This document shows, piece by piece, positions 1 to 6,947 of a stretch of DNA of 18,042 nucleotides. Origin of the DNA: Luteococcus sp043424415 (GTDB lineage Bacteria > Actinomycetota > Actinomycetes > Propionibacteriales > Propionibacteriaceae). The DNA lies in assembly GCF_043424415.1 (NCBI RefSeq), contig NZ_JBHWOO010000144.1:1-18042 (forward strand). Direction: 5' to 3'. Position 1 is the first letter of the stretch; each line of letters opens with the position of its first letter. The notes under the pieces were generated by a model. It ran no database searches and was not told where the DNA came from. It was given only the letters and a program-made list of their open reading frames with translations. The position numbers were made by a program, and so were the translations under genes.

Positions 1-48
1 GTTGTGCCCGCCTGCACAGTCTGCGACTGCCCCACGGCAGCACGACCA

Positions 49-76
49 GGCTCTCACCCCGACCGGGGTGAGAGCC
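49..76 (-). terminator. Hairpin downstream of the SDR oxidoreductase gene
   Basis: A perfect 12-bp inverted repeat (49-60 with 65-76, arm GGCTCTCACCCC, four-base loop GACC) lies 24 bases past the stop codon of the SDR gene. There is no clear T-run on either side, so intrinsic termination is inferred from stem strength and position only. It could act in both directions if a plus-strand gene ends left of the window. Confidence 0.55.
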
Positions 77-99
77 TCGTCACGTGATGGGGCGGCGGG

Positions 100-1047
100 T
101 CAGAAGACCGGCTTGCCGCCGGTGACCCCGAGCACGGTGCCGGAGACATAGCTGGCCTCGTCGCTGGCCAGGAAGACATAGGCGGCGGCCACCTCGACGG
201 GGTGCCCGGCCCGGCCCAGGGGGGTGTCGGAGCCGAAGCCCTTGATCTTCTCGGGCGCCATGGTGGCGGGAATCAGCGGCGTCCAGATCGGTCCGGGCGC
301 CACGGCATTGACGCGGATGCCCTTGGGTCCGAGCTGGCTGGCCAGGTTCACCACCAGGTTGTTCAGCGCGGCCTTGCTGGCGGCGTAGTCGAGCAGCGGT
401 TCGGAGGGGGAGTAGGCCTGCACCGAGGTGGTGACGATCACCGAGCCGCCGTCGCTGAGCTCCTCCTCGGCGGCCTTGACCAGCCAGAAGGGGGAGAAGA
501 CATTGGTCTCGAAGGTCTGCTCGATCTGCCCGTCGGGGAAGTCCTGCAGCTCGGGGTGGGTCATCTGGTAGGCGGCATTGGCCACCAGGACGTCGATGCC
601 GCCCATCTTCTCGACGGCCTTGGCCACCACCTTCTGGTTGGCCTTCGCGGTGCGCAGGTCTGCCTTGATGACGTGGCAGGTGCCACCCAACTCCTTGATG
701 GTCTTCTTGGTGGCCTTGGCGTCCTCGGCCTCGTCGGGCAGGGCGACGATCGTCACGACGGCGCCCTCGTGGGCCATCGTGGTGGCCACGGCCCGGCCGA
801 TGCCCGAGTCGCCGCCGGTCACCAGGGCGCGCTTGGCGTCCAGGCGCCCGCGCGGGGTCCAGCTGCGCTCACCGTGGTCGGGTTGCGGGCTCATCTCCGC
901 GGTGGCGCCGGGCCACTGCTGGGTCTGTTCGGGGATGCGGGTGAGCTTGGGGCGACGCTCGGGGCTGGGCACGGCTGGAGGGGTCGCCTGCGCCGCCTGG
1001 GCCTTCGCGCTGTTCTTCGCGGTCTGGGTCTTCTTGGGGCTGCTCAT
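100..1047 (-). CDS. SDR family oxidoreductase (YghA / glucose-dehydrogenase-like)
   Basis: Predicted NAD(P)-dependent short-chain dehydrogenase, 315 aa, cytosolic. The Rossmann glycine motif TGGDSGIG is at residues 77-84, the NAA motif at 157-159, and the catalytic set N182, S208, Y221, K225 (YAASK) is complete; PGPIWTPL at 251-258 follows as in classical SDRs. The roughly 70-residue leader with PDHGE just before the first beta strand is typical of the subfamily containing E. coli YghA and B. subtilis general stress protein 39, whose members reduce aldehydes or oxidise sugars. The Lys/Ala/Pro-rich first 45 residues look disordered. The reading frame is open further upstream, but the ATG at 1047 is preferred because GGGAGG lies just before it, although unusually close (touching the ATG). 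It is divergent from the PstS-like gene. The substrate cannot be told from sequence. Confidence 0.9.
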   Translation of the reverse strand: MSSPKKTQTAKNSAKAQAAQATPPAVPSPERRPKLTRIPEQTQQWPGATAEMSPQPDHGERSWTPRGRLDAKRALVTGGDSGIGRAVATTMAHEGAVVTIVALPDEAEDAKATKKTIKELGGTCHVIKADLRTAKANQKVVAKAVEKMGGIDVLVANAAYQMTHPELQDFPDGQIEQTFETNVFSPFWLVKAAEEELSDGGSVIVTTSVQAYSPSEPLLDYAASKAALNNLVVNLASQLGPKGIRVNAVAPGPIWTPLIPATMAPEKIKGFGSDTPLGRAGHPVEVAAAYVFLASDEASYVSGTVLGVTGGKPVF

Positions 1048-1229
1048 CCTCCCAGTCTGGTGCGGACGGGGTGCCGTGACGAGCAGAGAAGGCCCGGATT
1101 CACCCAGCGCGGAAGACGAGGTGCGGCCATGTCGCCGTGAATCGTTTACCTGCAGGACACTCCGGGCTATCCGAGTGGTCATCTGGGAATCGTTCGATGA
1201 TTGGGACATCGGCTCGGGGGGGGATGGAG

Positions 1230-2378
1230 ATGCTCGGTTCGCCGGACAACGGGGTGCCCGTGCTGCGCACGCGCGAGGCCCGGCGCCGCCAGCTGGTGGT
1301 GCCGATGGTCGTCGGGGCGCTGGTCTCGGTGCTGGTGCTCGCCCTGGCCTGGAACCGTGGCCGCGAGTCGCAGGTGCTGGGCGCCGGTTCGACGCTCGCA
1401 GCGCCGCTGGTGACCAGCTCCGCCAATGCCTACCGCTCCGCCTTCTCGGCCGACAATCCTCAGCGCCCCGACCAGACCGGTGGCGACTGGGTGCTCGACG
1501 GCTCCGGCATCGGCTACGAGCCGGTCGGCTCCCTGGGCGGCGTCATGCGCCTGGCCGACCCCGAGGTGGACTTCGCGATCAGCGACTACCCGGTGAGCGC
1601 CAAGACGCTCGACGAGCACGGCCTGGGCCAGTTCCCGGTGGCCATCGGCTCGCTGGCCCTGGTGCACCGCGTCGAGGTCGAGGGCAAGCAGCTGCGCCTG
1701 GACGCGCCGCTGGTGGCGCGCATCTTCCGCGGCGAGGTGACGCGCTGGAATGACCCGGCGGTGGCCAAGCTCAATCCCGGCCTGGCACTGCCGGACCAGC
1801 AGATCGTCCCGGTCCACCGGGGCGACGGCTCCGGCTCCACCCGCGCCTTCAGCGCCTGGCTGTCGTCCGGCGACGCCACCTGGAAGTCCGAGGTGGGTAC
1901 CGGCCCTCAGCTGGAGTGGCCCGGCGGTGTCGGCCGCGCCGTCGAGAAGTCCGAGGGGGTCGTCGAGGCCGTGCGCGAGGTGCCCGGCGCCATCGGCTAC
2001 GTCGAACCGGGCCAGGCCCGCGAGGCCGGGCTGTCGATGGCCCAGCTGCGCAATGGCGCCGGAGGATTCGTCGCCCCCGACCGGGCCGGCATGGCCGCCG
2101 CGCTGCAGGGCATGTCCTGGGATGGCGAGGGACAGTTCACGGGCCTGGCACCCCGCGCCGACGCGAAGGGTGCCTACCCGATCACCGTGCCCGTGATGGC
2201 GGTGCTCAAGCGCGAACCCCAGCAGGAGGCCGACGCCCGGCGTGCCCTGGGCTACCTGCGCTGGCTCGTTGACGACTACGACGCCGAGGCCCGCCAGATG
2301 GGCTTCCTGCCGCTGCCCGCCGACGGCGCGGCCCAGGTGCACGAGCACATCGCCAGGACCTTCACCTACGCCCGCTGA
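1230..2378 (+). CDS. PstS-like phosphate-binding protein, membrane-anchored
   Basis: Predicted periplasmic-type phosphate-binding protein of 382 aa. An arginine-rich N-terminus (EARRRQ) is followed by one hydrophobic segment (about residues 22-41) and no lipobox cysteine, so it is probably held by an uncleaved anchor. PstS hallmarks follow: GAGSTLAAPL at 51-60, GSGIGY at 91-96, DFAISDYP at 114-121, the phosphate loop HRGDGSGSTRAF at 196-207, and GAIGYVE at 253-259. Possible starts are a GTG at 1137 and ATGs at 1197, 1224 and 1230; I chose 1230 because a run of eight G (1216-1223) sits six bases upstream. The gene lies 61 bases before a Na+/phosphate cotransporter on the same strand. No pstC, pstA or pstB is in the window, so it may feed or sense for that transporter rather than an ABC system. 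Its role as a Pst ABC component is not shown. Confidence 0.85.
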   Translation: MLGSPDNGVPVLRTREARRRQLVVPMVVGALVSVLVLALAWNRGRESQVLGAGSTLAAPLVTSSANAYRSAFSADNPQRPDQTGGDWVLDGSGIGYEPVGSLGGVMRLADPEVDFAISDYPVSAKTLDEHGLGQFPVAIGSLALVHRVEVEGKQLRLDAPLVARIFRGEVTRWNDPAVAKLNPGLALPDQQIVPVHRGDGSGSTRAFSAWLSSGDATWKSEVGTGPQLEWPGGVGRAVEKSEGVVEAVREVPGAIGYVEPGQAREAGLSMAQLRNGAGGFVAPDRAGMAAALQGMSWDGEGQFTGLAPRADAKGAYPITVPVMAVLKREPQQEADARRALGYLRWLVDDYDAEARQMGFLPLPADGAAQVHEHIARTFTYAR

Positions 2379-2439
2379 TCCAGCAGGCGCCCCCACAGGC
2401 TGGACCGACCCATCCCCGACCGGAACGGACCCGACTGCA

Positions 2440-4110
2440 ATGGAAGTTGACATCTTCAAGGAGATCCTGGTGCCCGTCGTGGGCGGCCTGGGGATCTTCC
2501 TGCTCGGCCTGGAGTTCATGGACACCGGCATCCAGGCGCTCAGCGTCAACAAGATGCGGGCCTGGCTCGCCAAGATCGCCGGCACCCCCGTCAAGGGCGT
2601 GATGGCCGGCACCGTGATCACCGGCGTGATCCAGTCCTCCACCGCCATGACGGTGATGACCGTCGGCCTGGTCAATGCCGGCGTGCTGAACCTGCGCTCC
2701 GCGATCAGCGTGATCATGGGCGCTAATGTGGGAACCACCCTCGGCAATGGACTGATCGCGCTGCCACTGGGCCCGATCGGCCTGCTCTTCAGCGGCATCT
2801 TTGCGTGCGTCTACTGCTTCGCGCGGCAGGACAAGACGCGCAACATCGCGCTGGCCTCGATGGGTTTCTCCCTGATCTTCTACGGCCTCAACCTGATGAC
2901 CGGCGGCCTCAAGCCGCTGCGCAACATGCCCGAGGTGATGGCGGTCCTGCAGCGACTGGACTCCTCCAACATCGTCGACGTCGTCTCCTGTGCCCTGATC
3001 GCCGCCCTGATCACCGCGATGATCCACTCCTCCTCGGCCACCATCGGCATCGTGATGGGCTTGGGTGCCTCCGGCGTGCTGCCCTGGCAGACGGCCATCG
3101 CCTTCGCCATCGGCGCCGACCTGGGCACCACCGTCACCTCCTGGATCGCCTCGCTGAACCTGAGCAAGAACGCCAAGCGCACCACCTACGCCCACATCGC
3201 CTTCAACTTCATCGGCGTGCTCGTGGTGCTGATGCTCTTCTTCCCCGCCATCCGCGTGCTCGGCTGGGGCCTGGGCCTGTTCGGCATCGACCCCGCCGCC
3301 CCGACGGTGGTCGACGGCCAGCAGACCTTCCCGATGGTCCCGGTGGCCGTGGGTGTCTTCTCGATCATCTTCAACATCTTCAACGTGCTCATCATGTTCC
3401 CCTTCATCGGTACCTTCGAGCGGGTGCTCAGCAAGGTCGGGGTCGACGAGAACGTGCCGGAGGAGTACGCGGTGCCGCGCTTCCTCGACCCGAAGGCGGT
3501 CGACGACCACCCGCGCGCCGTCGCCGGCGTGCTGGCCGAGACCCGTCGCCAGCTGCAGGCCGGGACCGCCTTTCTCGACATCGCCCGTGGCCGCCCCGGG
3601 GCGCCGGTGGAGCTCGAGGAGCACGCCGAGGCCGTCGACTCGCTCTCCCGCGAGATCCGGGCCTACTGCGCCCACCTCTTCCGCGACGACCTGGACCGCG
3701 GCCAGAACGACCTGGTGGCCAGCCTGATCGAAGAGGTCGACTTCACCTCGGCCCTCAGCGAGCAGCTGCACCAGGTGGCCCGTCGCGCCGACCGCGAGGA
3801 GTTCAGCCCTGCCAGCCAGGTCTTCCTGGAGGAGAGCCTCGACGCCCTCGACGCCCACCTGCGGCGCATCGTCGCGGTGGACGATGCCTCGGCCGCGGTT
3901 CCGCAGGAGATGCGCGAGGAGAAGGACGTGCTGGAGCTGCGCGAGCGGATCGTCAGCTCCCCGTCGCTGCCGGCCGGTGAGCGTGGCGCCCTGGTGGCGC
4001 TGCTCGGCTCGGTGGAGCGCGCCCAGCAGCTGGTGGAGCGGATCGAGGTCGAGCGTGCCTCGGTGGACCGCGGCACGATCGGCGTGGTGGAGCCGGTGGC
4101 CAGCGCCTGA
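2440..4110 (+). CDS. Na+/phosphate cotransporter, NptA type, with PhoU-like C-terminal domain
   Basis: Integral membrane protein, 556 aa, predicted to move inorganic phosphate with sodium. Residues 1-330 are hydrophobic and contain the duplicated Na_Pi_cotrans repeat: GVIQSSTAM with NVGTT (residues 63-100) and MIHSSSATIG with DLGTT (194-231), the paired QSS/HSS motifs of SLC34/NptA proteins. Residues about 355-545 are helical and charged, matching the PhoU-like tail common in bacterial NptA/YjbB-type members. The start is the ATG giving MEVDIFKEIL; no good Shine-Dalgarno is visible, only a purine stretch, and the gene probably depends on translation or transcription from the PstS-like gene ending 61 bases upstream. 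A 12-bp hairpin follows the stop. Direction of transport (uptake or efflux) cannot be read from sequence; YjbB of E. coli exports phosphate. Confidence 0.93.
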   Translation: MEVDIFKEILVPVVGGLGIFLLGLEFMDTGIQALSVNKMRAWLAKIAGTPVKGVMAGTVITGVIQSSTAMTVMTVGLVNAGVLNLRSAISVIMGANVGTTLGNGLIALPLGPIGLLFSGIFACVYCFARQDKTRNIALASMGFSLIFYGLNLMTGGLKPLRNMPEVMAVLQRLDSSNIVDVVSCALIAALITAMIHSSSATIGIVMGLGASGVLPWQTAIAFAIGADLGTTVTSWIASLNLSKNAKRTTYAHIAFNFIGVLVVLMLFFPAIRVLGWGLGLFGIDPAAPTVVDGQQTFPMVPVAVGVFSIIFNIFNVLIMFPFIGTFERVLSKVGVDENVPEEYAVPRFLDPKAVDDHPRAVAGVLAETRRQLQAGTAFLDIARGRPGAPVELEEHAEAVDSLSREIRAYCAHLFRDDLDRGQNDLVASLIEEVDFTSALSEQLHQVARRADREEFSPASQVFLEESLDALDAHLRRIVAVDDASAAVPQEMREEKDVLELRERIVSSPSLPAGERGALVALLGSVERAQQLVERIEVERASVDRGTIGVVEPVASA

Positions 4111-4134
4111 GCCCTTCGGCCAGCCCGAACGGCG

Positions 4135-4163
4135 GCCCGCCATCGTCACGCACGATGGCGGGC
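4135..4163 (+). terminator. Intrinsic-type terminator after the phosphate cotransporter
   Basis: Perfect 12-bp stem (4135-4146 with 4152-4163, arm GCCCGCCATCGT) with a five-base loop, beginning 24 bases after the stop codon. It is followed by GCTTCTCATTGTTG, T-rich for this genome. It probably ends the pstS-like/nptA transcript. Confidence 0.75.
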
Positions 4164-4174
4164 GCTTCTCATTG

Positions 4175-4281
4175 TTGGGCCCTGTTCGTGATTGGGCCCT
4201 GTTCGTGATTGGGCCTTGTTCGTGATTGGGCCTTGTTCGTCGTTGGGCCGGGCTGTTCGTGGTTGGGCCGGGCTGTCGTGG
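4175..4281. repeat. Degenerate tandem repeat, six units of 17-20 bases
   Basis: Head-to-tail units beginning TTGGGCC: 4175-4191, 4192-4208, 4209-4225, 4226-4242 (17 bases each), 4243-4262 (20 bases) and about 4263-4281. The first four read TTGGGCCYTGTTCGTSR with one or two changes; the last two gain a GGG insertion before CTGTTCGTG. The block fills the whole gap between the terminator and the -10 box of the PSP1 gene, so the -35 region of that promoter lies within it. Confidence 0.9.
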
Positions 4282-4289
4282 GCGGCGTC

Positions 4290-4295
4290 TACGCT
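4290..4295 (+). promoter_or_regulatory. -10 box for a leaderless PSP1-gene transcript
   Basis: TACGCT fits the actinobacterial TANNNT -10 consensus and ends six bases before the ATG at 4302, which would put the transcript start on or next to the A of the start codon. This explains why no Shine-Dalgarno precedes the gene. The same spacing occurs at the aminotransferase gene. A -35 box is not obvious within the tandem repeats. Confidence 0.55.
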
Positions 4296-4301
4296 TGCGC
4301 C

Positions 4302-5168
4302 ATGGCGCGAGTGATGGCGGTCACCTTCGAGACCCACGGGCAGTTGCACTACCTCGATCCGGGGGAGCAGCAGTGGCAGGTGGGCGACATGGTGCTGCAC
4401 CCCACCGAGCACGGGCCCGAGGTGGCACAGGTGGTGTGGGCGCCCGAATGGGTGGACAGCGAGAACCTCACCGACCTGCCCGTCGTGGCCGGACGGGCCA
4501 CCGAGAAGGACCTGCGCCGCGACGAGCAGAACCGCCGCCACCGCGCCGAGGCCTTCGAGGTGGCCAGGGCGATGATCGCCGAGCACGAGCTGCCGATGAA
4601 GGTGGTGGCGGTGGACTGGATCGACCGCGGGCCGACCCCTGGGCTGCAGGTGGCGATCTACTTCACCGCCCCGGAACGCGTCGACTTCCGTTCACTGGTG
4701 GGAGACCTGGCCCGGGCCCTGAAGGCGCGCGTCGACCTGCGCCAGGTGGGTGGGCGTGACGCGGCCCGCCTGACCGGCGGCATCGGCAACTGTGGACGCG
4801 ACCTGTGCTGCTCCACCTTCCTGACCGACTTCGAGCCGGTCGGCCTGAGCGTGGCCCGCGACCAGGGCCTCTCGACCAATCCGCTGGCCATCCAGGGCCA
4901 GTGCGGCAAGCTGATGTGCTGCCTCAAGTACGAGCACCCCCTCTACGTCGACTTCGCCCAGAAGGCCCCGGCGGTGGGGGACCGGGTCTCCAGCCCGATC
5001 GGCGAGGGCGTCGTGGTGGGCCACAACGTCCCCAGCCAGAGCGTCGCCGTGCGCAACCGCGACGGCGAGGTGGCGCGCTGCCCGCTGACCGAGGTGTGCC
5101 CCACCTCGAAGCGACGCAAGGAACGACACAAGGCCGTGCAGCGCCGCGAGGAGGGTCAGCAGGCATGA
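4302..5168 (+). CDS. PSP1 domain protein, RicT (YaaT) homologue
   Basis: Predicted cytosolic protein of 288 aa with the PSP1 C-terminal domain (about residues 90-215). It has eight cysteines: GNCGRDLCC (C164, C169, C170), GQCGKLMCC (C201, C206, C207), then C260 and C266. In B. subtilis RicT the conserved cysteines help bind [4Fe-4S] clusters in the RicA-RicF-RicT complex that directs RNase Y mRNA processing. RicA and RicF are not in the window and I cannot say whether they exist in this genome. The ATG at 4302 is preferred for its leaderless -10 box; the frame is open back to 4209, but that would translate the tandem repeat. A second ATG lies at 4314. The C-terminus is very basic (KRRKERHKAVQRR). 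The stop overlaps the next gene's start (ATGA), implying translational coupling. Confidence 0.88.
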   Translation: MARVMAVTFETHGQLHYLDPGEQQWQVGDMVLHPTEHGPEVAQVVWAPEWVDSENLTDLPVVAGRATEKDLRRDEQNRRHRAEAFEVARAMIAEHELPMKVVAVDWIDRGPTPGLQVAIYFTAPERVDFRSLVGDLARALKARVDLRQVGGRDAARLTGGIGNCGRDLCCSTFLTDFEPVGLSVARDQGLSTNPLAIQGQCGKLMCCLKYEHPLYVDFAQKAPAVGDRVSSPIGEGVVVGHNVPSQSVAVRNRDGEVARCPLTEVCPTSKRRKERHKAVQRREEGQQA

Positions 5169-6799
5169 GGAGGCATCTGGTCGCCGCGGCCCTGGTGGCG
5201 CCGCTGTTGCTGGCCGCGTGCCAGCAGAAGCCGTCCATCCCCACGCCCGGGCCCGGCGCCAGCGCCCCGGCCTCCCCGTCATCGGCGGTGGCGGTGCCCT
5301 CGGGCAGCGCCACCGTGACGACCACCTCCAAGGACGTCGCCGGTTTCCAGCTCTCGGCCCATCGTCGCCAGGAGCAGTACACCTCGCCCGACCGCACCAG
5401 CGTCGCCTCGGATGCCACCCCGCCCGGCTTCGCCGCCCCGCCGCCCGGCCAGGGCCGTCAGCGCTACCTGGACCAGACGATCCGCTGGAGTGCCTGCGAC
5501 GGCTTCGAGTGCGGCACCGTCCTGGTGCCGCTCGACTGGGACCGTCCCGACGGCCAGGCCATCACGCTGAAGATGAAGCGGCGCGTGGCCGACCAGAAGC
5601 GCACCGGCACCCTGTTCATCAACCCTGGCGGGCCGGGCGCCTCGGGCCAGCAGATGCTGGAGACCTTCGACTGGAACTCCTTCCCGCAGCGCGACGTGGT
5701 CGGCTGGGACCCGCGCGGCACCGGGGAGTCGACGCCGGTGGTGTGTGGCACGCCTGAGCAAACCGAGGCCTACCTGGCCTCGGAGAGCTCGCCCGACGAC
5801 GCGCAGGAGTTCCAGGCCGCCGTCGCCCAGAACAAGCACTTCGCCGCCCAGTGCAGGCAGGGCTCCGGCGCGCTGCTCGACCACATCTCCACCATCGACA
5901 CCGCCCGCGACCTGGACTACCTGCGATTCCTGGTGGGCGACGACACGCTCGACTACCTGGGCATCAGCTACGGCACCTACATCGGCGCCATGTATGCCGA
6001 GCTCTACCCGCAGCGGACCGGACGGATGGTGCTCGACAGCGCCGTCAACATCACCACCGACGACTCGGTGATCCAGGCGATGGGCTTCGACCTGGCGCTG
6101 CGCAACTACGCCACTTGGTGTGCCGAGCAGAAGTGCGAGCTGGGCAGCACCGCTGACGAGGTGATCGCCTCGGTCACCGGCATCTTCGACTCCCTGGACC
6201 AGGAGCCGCTGGAGGTCGAGGACCGCGAGCTCACCCAGGGGTTGGGCGTCACCGGTGCCGTCACCTACCTGTACACGGGCTCGTCGGGCTACACCCAGCT
6301 CACCCAGGCGCTGGTCTCGGCCCGCAACGGCAACGGCGAGCCCCTGCTGGCCACCGCCGACATCATGAACGGCCGCCAGAGCGACGGCAGCTATGACTCG
6401 ATGACCTATGGCTTCCCCGGGGTGGGCTGCGTCGACGCCGAGGACCCGGGCATCGACGGCTCGGTCAAGGAGTTCGAGCAGGACAAGAAGAAGGCGCCGG
6501 TGCTGGCCCCCTACTTCGGGGTCAGTCTCACCTGCCCGGTGTGGTCGGCCAAGCCGTCGCCGCAGCTGGAGCTACGGGCCAGGGGTGCCGCGCCGATCCT
6601 GGTGCTGGGCGCCACCGGCGACCCGGCCACCCCCTATGAGCAGGCCGTCAGCATGGCCGAACAGCTGGAGCCCGGTGTCCTGCTCACCTGGAAGGGCGCC
6701 GGTCACTCCGCCTGGGACCTGGGCAATGCCTGCGTCAAGAGCGCCGTGCGCGACTTCGTCAACGACGGCACCGTGCCGCCGGACAAGAAGGTCTGCTGA
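5165..6799 (+). CDS. Secreted lipoprotein peptidase, alpha/beta hydrolase with TAP-like C-terminus
   Basis: Predicted exported serine hydrolase of 544 aa, like Streptomyces tripeptidyl aminopeptidases (family S33). The N-terminus is a lipoprotein signal (MRRHLVAAALVAPLLLAAC, lipid-bearing C19), followed by a Pro/Ala/Ser-rich tether to about residue 50. Hydrolase motifs: oxyanion region NPGGPGASG (153-161), nucleophile GISYG with S268, probable acid D486 in GATGDPATP, and H514 in GAGHSAW; residues about 450-544 match the TAP-like C-terminal domain. Several cysteines (111, 116, 194, 230, 319, 324, 422, 457, 522, 544) could form disulfides outside the cell. The start overlaps the PSP1 stop as ATGA, and GAGGAGGG lies nine bases upstream, a strong ribosome site. 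It likely releases short N-terminal peptides; specificity is inferred from the family only. Confidence 0.92.
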   Translation: MRRHLVAAALVAPLLLAACQQKPSIPTPGPGASAPASPSSAVAVPSGSATVTTTSKDVAGFQLSAHRRQEQYTSPDRTSVASDATPPGFAAPPPGQGRQRYLDQTIRWSACDGFECGTVLVPLDWDRPDGQAITLKMKRRVADQKRTGTLFINPGGPGASGQQMLETFDWNSFPQRDVVGWDPRGTGESTPVVCGTPEQTEAYLASESSPDDAQEFQAAVAQNKHFAAQCRQGSGALLDHISTIDTARDLDYLRFLVGDDTLDYLGISYGTYIGAMYAELYPQRTGRMVLDSAVNITTDDSVIQAMGFDLALRNYATWCAEQKCELGSTADEVIASVTGIFDSLDQEPLEVEDRELTQGLGVTGAVTYLYTGSSGYTQLTQALVSARNGNGEPLLATADIMNGRQSDGSYDSMTYGFPGVGCVDAEDPGIDGSVKEFEQDKKKAPVLAPYFGVSLTCPVWSAKPSPQLELRARGAAPILVLGATGDPATPYEQAVSMAEQLEPGVLLTWKGAGHSAWDLGNACVKSAVRDFVNDGTVPPDKKVC

Positions 6800-6847
6800 G
6801 CCTGGGGCGGCTCGCCTGGCTGGGACCCGCCCCGAGACCGGCACTGG

Positions 6848-6907
6848 GCACGTCGAAAGCTGACCCCGCCCGTGCTGCAGCGGGTGCGGGGTCAGCGTGC
6901 GACGTGC
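6848..6907. terminator. Two-part palindrome between convergent genes, probable bidirectional terminator
   Basis: Outer 8-bp stem GCACGTCG (6848-6855) with CGACGTGC (6900-6907), a symmetric 3x3 internal loop, then an 11-bp stem GCTGACCCCGC (6859-6869) with GCGGGGTCAGC (6886-6896), closed by a further CCG/CGG. It lies 48 bases after the peptidase stop and 40 bases before the end of the convergent aldehyde dehydrogenase gene. Half of the inner arm (GTGCGGGGTCAG) is repeated directly at 6940-6951, over the dehydrogenase stop codon. Confidence 0.7.
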
Positions 6908-6947
6908 GGAGTCGAGCCCAGGGGCTCCGAGTGGGTGGGGTGCGGGG

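Noticed and set aside
202..1753. Plus-strand open frames over and beyond the SDR gene
   Set aside because: The SDR on the opposite strand has complete catalytic motifs; the plus-strand translations show no domain and run into the PstS-like gene in the wrong frame.
1179..4149. Long minus-strand open frames (1179-2798 and 2362-4149) opposite the phosphate genes
   Set aside because: Low-complexity His/Gly/Asp/Val composition, no motif, and no credible start. They mirror codon bias of the plus-strand genes.
4175..4281. CRISPR array
   Set aside because: The units are contiguous 17-20-base tandem repeats without unique spacers, and no cas gene is present.
4209..4301. N-terminal extension of the PSP1 protein through the tandem repeat
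   Set aside because: It would translate the repeat (MGLVRDWALFVVGP...), has no ribosome site, and the -10 box at 4290-4295 would fall inside it. The family domain starts after 4302.
5165..6799. Epoxide hydrolase or proline iminopeptidase as a specific name for the lipoprotein hydrolase
   Set aside because: The TAP-like C-terminal region and lipoprotein signal fit secreted tripeptidyl aminopeptidases better; no finer specificity can be read.
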